Source of the DNA: SIG672 sp045535095
GTDB lineage: Bacteria > Bacillota > Clostridia > Oscillospirales > CAG-272
DNA length: 9,558 nt
Direction: 5' to 3'
Assembly: GCA_045535095.1 (NCBI GenBank)
Contig: JAZSKY010000033.1
Span: 1 to 9,558 of the forward strand
The notes below the pieces were generated by a model. That model had not been told where the DNA came from. It was given only the letters and a program-made list of their open reading frames with translations, and did not search any database. The translations under genes and the position numbers were made by a program. This document shows positions 6,806 through 9,558 of the stretch, piece after piece; position 1 is the stretch's first letter, and each line of letters begins with the position of its first letter.

Positions 6806-7177
6806 TTACTGCTCTTCCTCTTCCTCGGTCTCCTCGGGAATATCGACCTGTTTTAAAAGCTCGAATATTCGCGCGCCGTTTTCCATCGAGCGATCGTACA
6901 CGAAGGTAAGCTCGGGGGTCTGGCGGAGATTTAATTTTTTTGAGAGGGAGGAGCGGATAAAGCCGCTCGCGCTCTTTATACCCTTTTTCACCTCGTCGGG
7001 AGTCTTGCTGCCGAGGAAGGAATAGTATATTTCAGCGGTCGAGAGGTCGGGCGCGGCGTGGACTCTCGTGATGCTGAAAACGCAGCCTTCAAGTCTTGCA
7101 TCGCGGACGGTGCGCATTATCTCACCGAGTGCGCGCGTGATCTCCTCGTCTATTTTTGCCTGTCTGTATTTTGCCAT
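6806..7177 (-). CDS. rbfA: Ribosome-binding factor A
   Basis: A 123-aa protein, the normal size. RbfA is a KH-like small protein that binds the 30S subunit during late 16S maturation. The fold is recognisable from the N-terminal basic helix with IDEEITRALGEIM (9-21), the strand CVFSITRVHAAPDLSTAEIYYSFLG (32-56), the kinked SASGFIRSSLSKKL helix with its Ala-Ser-Gly break, then RQTPELTFVYDRS. The tail is acidic (PEETEEEEEQ). Start: ATG with AAAGG nine bases upstream. First gene after a dedicated promoter at 7214-7242. In most Firmicutes rbfA follows infB; here dxs is upstream instead. Confidence 0.96.
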   Translation of the reverse strand: MAKYRQAKIDEEITRALGEIMRTVRDARLEGCVFSITRVHAAPDLSTAEIYYSFLGSKTPDEVKKGIKSASGFIRSSLSKKLNLRQTPELTFVYDRSMENGARIFELLKQVDIPEETEEEEEQ

Positions 7178-7213
7178 TTTATTTTACCTTTCAAAAACCT
7201 CTTGGAGTTTTCT

Positions 7214-7242
7214 ATTTTACCATCTTTACACCCTCTTGTCAA
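7214..7242 (-). promoter_or_regulatory. Sigma-A promoter of the rbfA-truB operon
   Basis: On the minus strand, -35 TTGACA (7237-7242) and -10 TAAAAT (7214-7219) have a 17-bp spacer, with +1 near 7207 and a ~30-base leader. The -35 lies in the loop of an inverted repeat, TACACC (7227-7232) / GGTGTA (7243-7248). No terminator lies between dxs and this promoter, so read-through from dxs is also expected. Confidence 0.87.
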
Positions 7243-7261
7243 GGTGTATTTCGTTTTAATT

Positions 7262-9130
7262 TTATGACTTTTTTGAGAAAAACTCTTCCTTTATATTATA
7301 TATAATAGAATCCGAGTCAAGTCCGCAGGTTTCAAGTGCGCTTTTGCCGTTTTTCGACACGGCAAAATCCTCGATCGCTTTTATAAGGATCTGTCTGTCC
7401 GACGTATTCTTGGTTTTGCTCATCTCGGCGCACAGGAGCATTGACGCGCCTCCGTTTTTGATTCCCTCTTCAACAAAGACTATCGGTGCCTTGCTGTCGG
7501 GCAGGGCGTTAAGAAGGGCGCTTGCCGACTCGCCGTACGGCGCGAGCTTTTCAAGGACTATGACCTTGCATCTGATGCCGTCTGCAAGAAGCTTGTCTGC
7601 GGCGTCAAGAGCCTGTCTGAATATTCTTCCGTATGTGACTATCACGCAGTCGCACTCCGAGTCGCCCGATGCGAGAGTGTGCGGTGCAACGCGCGAGAGC
7701 TTTGAGAGTGCGTTGGCACATTCCTCGCCCGACGGATATCTTATAAACGAGGGCTTTTCCGAGGCGCTTGCCTCGTAAAGTGCATTTTTCAGCGACTCGA
7801 ACGAGACGGGCGCGTATATTTCGGCGTTCGGGATCGCCGAAAGGAAGGAAACGTCAAAGATTCCGTGGTGAGTAGGGCCGTCCGCATCTGCAAGTCCCGC
7901 TCTGTCGATCGCGACCACGACGGGAAGCTCCTGAAGAGCTATATCGTGCACGATATTATCGTAGCTTCTCTGTAAAAACGAGGAGTACACCGCGAAAACG
8001 GGGCGTTTTCCTGCCGCGGCAAGTCCTGCGGCAAAGGTTGCGGCGTGAGACTCTGCAATTCCGACGTCGAAGAATCGGTCGGGAAAGCGCTTTTCAAACT
8101 CGGTGAGTCCGCATCCGTGCGACATCGCGGCAGTTATTGCGCAAACGCGCGAGTCCTTCTCGGCAATTTCGGTAAGACATTCTCCGAAAACGCTCGAAAA
8201 GGTCTTTTCGGGGACTTCCTTGGGATAAACGATGTGGAACTTTTCAGGCTCTGCCTCGGCAGGTGCGTATCCGAGCCCCTTTTTTGTCTTGAGGTGTACT
8301 ACACAGCTCGTTCCGCGCTTTTTTGCGTGCTCGAGAAGCTCGATAACCTTTTCGGTGTCATTGCCGTCAACAGGTCCGAGATATTTGAGTCCGATATTTT
8401 CAAAATAGTTGCTTCCGTAAAGGTTGTTTTTGATCTTTCGCTTGATCCTGCGCAGTCCGTTTGCAATACGCGAGCCGAGCGCGGTCTGCGAAAGGGTCGA
8501 TTTTGCGCTATTCTTTACGGTAAAATACTTTTTCGTTGAGCGTATGTTTGATATGTATCTTGCAAATGCGCCCACGTTTTTCGAGATCGACATCTCGTTT
8601 TCGTTGAATATTATAATAAAAGGAAGGGAAGGATCGAGATTGTTGAGCGCCTCGCTCACCATTCCGCCCGTAAACGCTCCGTCACCGATAACGACTACCG
8701 TGTGCGAGTCCTTGCCGTCAAGCCTGTCTGCAAAGGCAAAGCCGAGTCCTGCCGAAAGGGAGGTCGAGCTGTGTCCGCTGCCAAAGGGATCGTGCTCGCT
8801 CTCGCTTCGCTTGGTAAATCCCGAGAGTCCGCCCGGCGCGCGCAGAGTGTCAAAGCCGTCAAGTCTGCCGGTCAGTATCTTGTGCGTGTAGCACTGGTGT
8901 CCGACGTCCCAGATAATACGGTCGCGCGGTGAATCGAAAACGCTGTGCAAAGCTATCGAAAGCTCAACTACTCCGAGGTTCGACGCAAGGTGTCCGCCGG
9001 TTACGCTTACCTTTTCAACGAGAAAGGCGCGGATCTCCGAGGCGAGCGCATCAAGCTCGGAGGGAGAAAGCTTCTTCACGTCAAGCGGAGAATTTATATT
9101 CGAAAGATAGGGAAATTTGTTTTTGTCCAT
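7262..9130 (-). CDS. dxs: 1-deoxy-D-xylulose-5-phosphate synthase
   Basis: A 622-aa protein of full family length. It condenses pyruvate and glyceraldehyde 3-phosphate to DXP using thiamine diphosphate, the first step of the MEP isoprenoid pathway (also feeding thiamine and pyridoxal synthesis). Motifs: GGHLASNLG (45-53, H47), GSGHSSTS (117-124), the ThDP/Mg signature GDGAFTGG (149-156) with N176 in FNENEMSIS, catalytic E360 in DVGIAESHA, YSSFLQRSYD (382-391), and DRAGLADADGPTHHG (409-423). A transketolase C-terminal domain follows to 622. The start ATG is fixed by length and N-terminal homology (FPYLSNINSP), although the Shine-Dalgarno is weak (AAGAAGCGG). It has its own consensus promoter and runs towards the rbfA operon. 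Confidence 0.97.
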   Translation of the reverse strand: MDKNKFPYLSNINSPLDVKKLSPSELDALASEIRAFLVEKVSVTGGHLASNLGVVELSIALHSVFDSPRDRIIWDVGHQCYTHKILTGRLDGFDTLRAPGGLSGFTKRSESEHDPFGSGHSSTSLSAGLGFAFADRLDGKDSHTVVVIGDGAFTGGMVSEALNNLDPSLPFIIIFNENEMSISKNVGAFARYISNIRSTKKYFTVKNSAKSTLSQTALGSRIANGLRRIKRKIKNNLYGSNYFENIGLKYLGPVDGNDTEKVIELLEHAKKRGTSCVVHLKTKKGLGYAPAEAEPEKFHIVYPKEVPEKTFSSVFGECLTEIAEKDSRVCAITAAMSHGCGLTEFEKRFPDRFFDVGIAESHAATFAAGLAAAGKRPVFAVYSSFLQRSYDNIVHDIALQELPVVVAIDRAGLADADGPTHHGIFDVSFLSAIPNAEIYAPVSFESLKNALYEASASEKPSFIRYPSGEECANALSKLSRVAPHTLASGDSECDCVIVTYGRIFRQALDAADKLLADGIRCKVIVLEKLAPYGESASALLNALPDSKAPIVFVEEGIKNGGASMLLCAEMSKTKNTSDRQILIKAIEDFAVSKNGKSALETCGLDSDSIIYNIKEEFFSKKS

Positions 9131-9172
9131 AATTTTGCCGCTTCTTTGTCATTTTACTTCATTATATAATAA

Positions 9173-9201
9173 ATTATACATTTATATTGCGTATTTGTCA
9201 A
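9173..9201 (-). promoter_or_regulatory. Sigma-A promoter of dxs
   Basis: On the minus strand, full-consensus TTGACA (9196-9201) and TATAAT (9173-9178) have a 17-bp spacer, with +1 near 9166 and a ~36-base AT-rich leader. It is divergent from the rRNA-type promoters 70 bp away. Confidence 0.9.
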
Positions 9202-9211
9202 GACGGACGGG

Positions 9212-9265
9212 AAAAATCGCAAAATAAAGAGAAAAAACCGAAAAAAGATGAAAAAATTCAAAAAA
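9212..9265 (+). promoter_or_regulatory. Phased A-tract UP-element-like region upstream of rrn P1
   Basis: Six A-tracts begin at 9212, 9221, 9232, 9241, 9251 and 9260, a spacing of 9-11 bp, and end five bases before the P1 -35. This periodicity predicts intrinsic bending and fits an rRNA UP element contacting the RNA polymerase alpha subunit. Confidence 0.7.
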
Positions 9266-9269
9266 GGTA

Positions 9270-9298
9270 TTGACAAAACGAAAGCTTAGTGATATACT
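9270..9298 (+). promoter_or_regulatory. rRNA-type promoter P1
   Basis: -35 TTGACA (9270-9275), 17-bp spacer, -10 TATACT (9293-9298). Predicted +1 is G at 9305, as expected for GTP-initiated rRNA promoters of Firmicutes. The 42-bp block 9257-9298 matches the P2 block at 35 of 42 positions by hand count. Confidence 0.87.
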
Positions 9299-9304
9299 GT
9301 CAAA

Positions 9305-9402
9305 GCGCTCAAACGAGAGCGCGCGTAGCACAGTCAAAAAACCGCGTAAATACCGAGGATTTTAAGTACGGGCAGAAGCAAATTGCCGCAAAATACTTAA
9401 AA
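9305..9402 (+). other. Structured leader between P1 and P2
   Basis: Two hairpins are visible: GCGCTC (9305-9310) / GAGCGC (9317-9322), starting at the predicted P1 +1, and a larger one with outer arms TTTTAAGTA (9360-9368) / TACTTAAAA (9394-9402) and an inner GGCA (9371-9374) / TGCC (9384-9387). A T7 run follows at 9411-9417, too far from the stem for a classical terminator. No ORF is present. The function is not known; it may stabilise or attenuate P1 transcripts. Confidence 0.5.
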
Positions 9403-9447
9403 AATTGAAATTTTTTTAAAAAACACAAAAAACTTTCAAAAAAGGTA

Positions 9448-9476
9448 TTGACAAAGCGGAAAGGTAGTGCTATAAT
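9448..9476 (+). promoter_or_regulatory. rRNA-type promoter P2
   Basis: Full-consensus TTGACA (9448-9453) and TATAAT (9471-9476) with a 17-bp spacer. Predicted +1 is G at 9483. It is preceded by AT-only sequence with several A-tracts. It lies 178 bp downstream of P1 in the same orientation. Confidence 0.9.
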
Positions 9477-9482
9477 AACAAG

Positions 9483-9558
9483 GCTGACCCCAAAACGGGG
9501 AAAGCGAGATCGGTCCTTGAAAATTGAACAACAACGAGAAAGTACAAAGCTTAAGATT
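9483..9558 (+). ncRNA. rRNA operon leader with boxA-like element (16S lies beyond the edge)
   Basis: After P2 comes a small hairpin CCCC (9488-9491) / GGGG (9497-9500), then GGTCCTTGAAAATTGAACA (9512-9530). This matches the boxA-type antitermination/processing sequence found just before 16S rRNA in Bacillus and Clostridia (TTCTTTGAAAACT-like). The mature 16S start (AGAGTTTGATCCTGGCTC) is not reached, so the rRNA gene itself is inferred, not seen. Confidence 0.8.

Noticed and set aside
7178..7261. Terminator after dxs
   Set aside because: The only inverted repeat here surrounds the rbfA -35 and is not followed by a T-run.
9131..9260. Replication origin in the AT-rich divergent region
   Set aside because: No DnaA boxes (TTATCCACA-like) and no dnaA or dnaN genes are visible; the AT-rich tracts are explained by promoters and UP elements.

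Overview
The window reads as a chromosomal segment of a low-GC-lineage Gram-positive bacterium, most likely an uncultured gut-type Clostridia member (Oscillospirales or a relative). The basis is Firmicutes-like AAGGAG ribosome binding sites, TTGACA/TATAAT promoters with 17-bp spacers, an XRE regulator fused to membrane helices, and a left-edge repeat that resembles the hairpin repeats of Oscillospirales genomes. Lineage is inference. All protein genes lie on the minus strand except one XRE regulator. An rRNA-type promoter and leader region leaves the window at the right edge on the plus strand.

Layout, left to right. (1) 1-83: palindromic intergenic repeat. (2) 138-2586: a compact minus-strand operon transcribed GT8 glycosyltransferase -> PlsC/LPLAT-type acyltransferase -> CrtO-like membrane acyltransferase, with its own consensus promoter and a strong terminator. 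(3) 2627-3339: a divergent plus-strand XRE-family membrane regulator. Its promoter places +1 on the start codon (probable leaderless mRNA), and three phased half-sites lie between the two promoters. (4) 3344-3375: a perfect 32-bp palindrome acting as bidirectional terminator. (5) 3382-7242: a five-gene minus-strand operon transcribed rbfA -> truB -> six-helix membrane protein -> ROK sugar kinase -> polysaccharide deacetylase, with a consensus promoter in front of rbfA. (6) 7262-9201: dxs with its own consensus promoter and no visible terminator before rbfA. (7) 9212-9558: phased A-tracts, two near-duplicate tandem sigma-A promoters and a boxA-like leader typical of Firmicutes rrn operons; 16S itself should start just beyond the edge.

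How the genes work together: rbfA and truB are ribosome and tRNA maturation genes, here coupled to cell-envelope and sugar genes instead of the usual infB/ribF neighbours. dxs feeds the MEP isoprenoid pathway. The GT8/LPLAT/CrtO-like cassette looks like a small glycolipid or acylated-glycan assembly line, possibly controlled by the divergent XRE protein. This is the least explained part of the window.

Several start sites were moved from the longest ORF to internal starts with good Shine-Dalgarno spacing: the CrtO-like protein (743), LPLAT (1605), the deacetylase (TTG at 4251) and the ROK kinase (5227).
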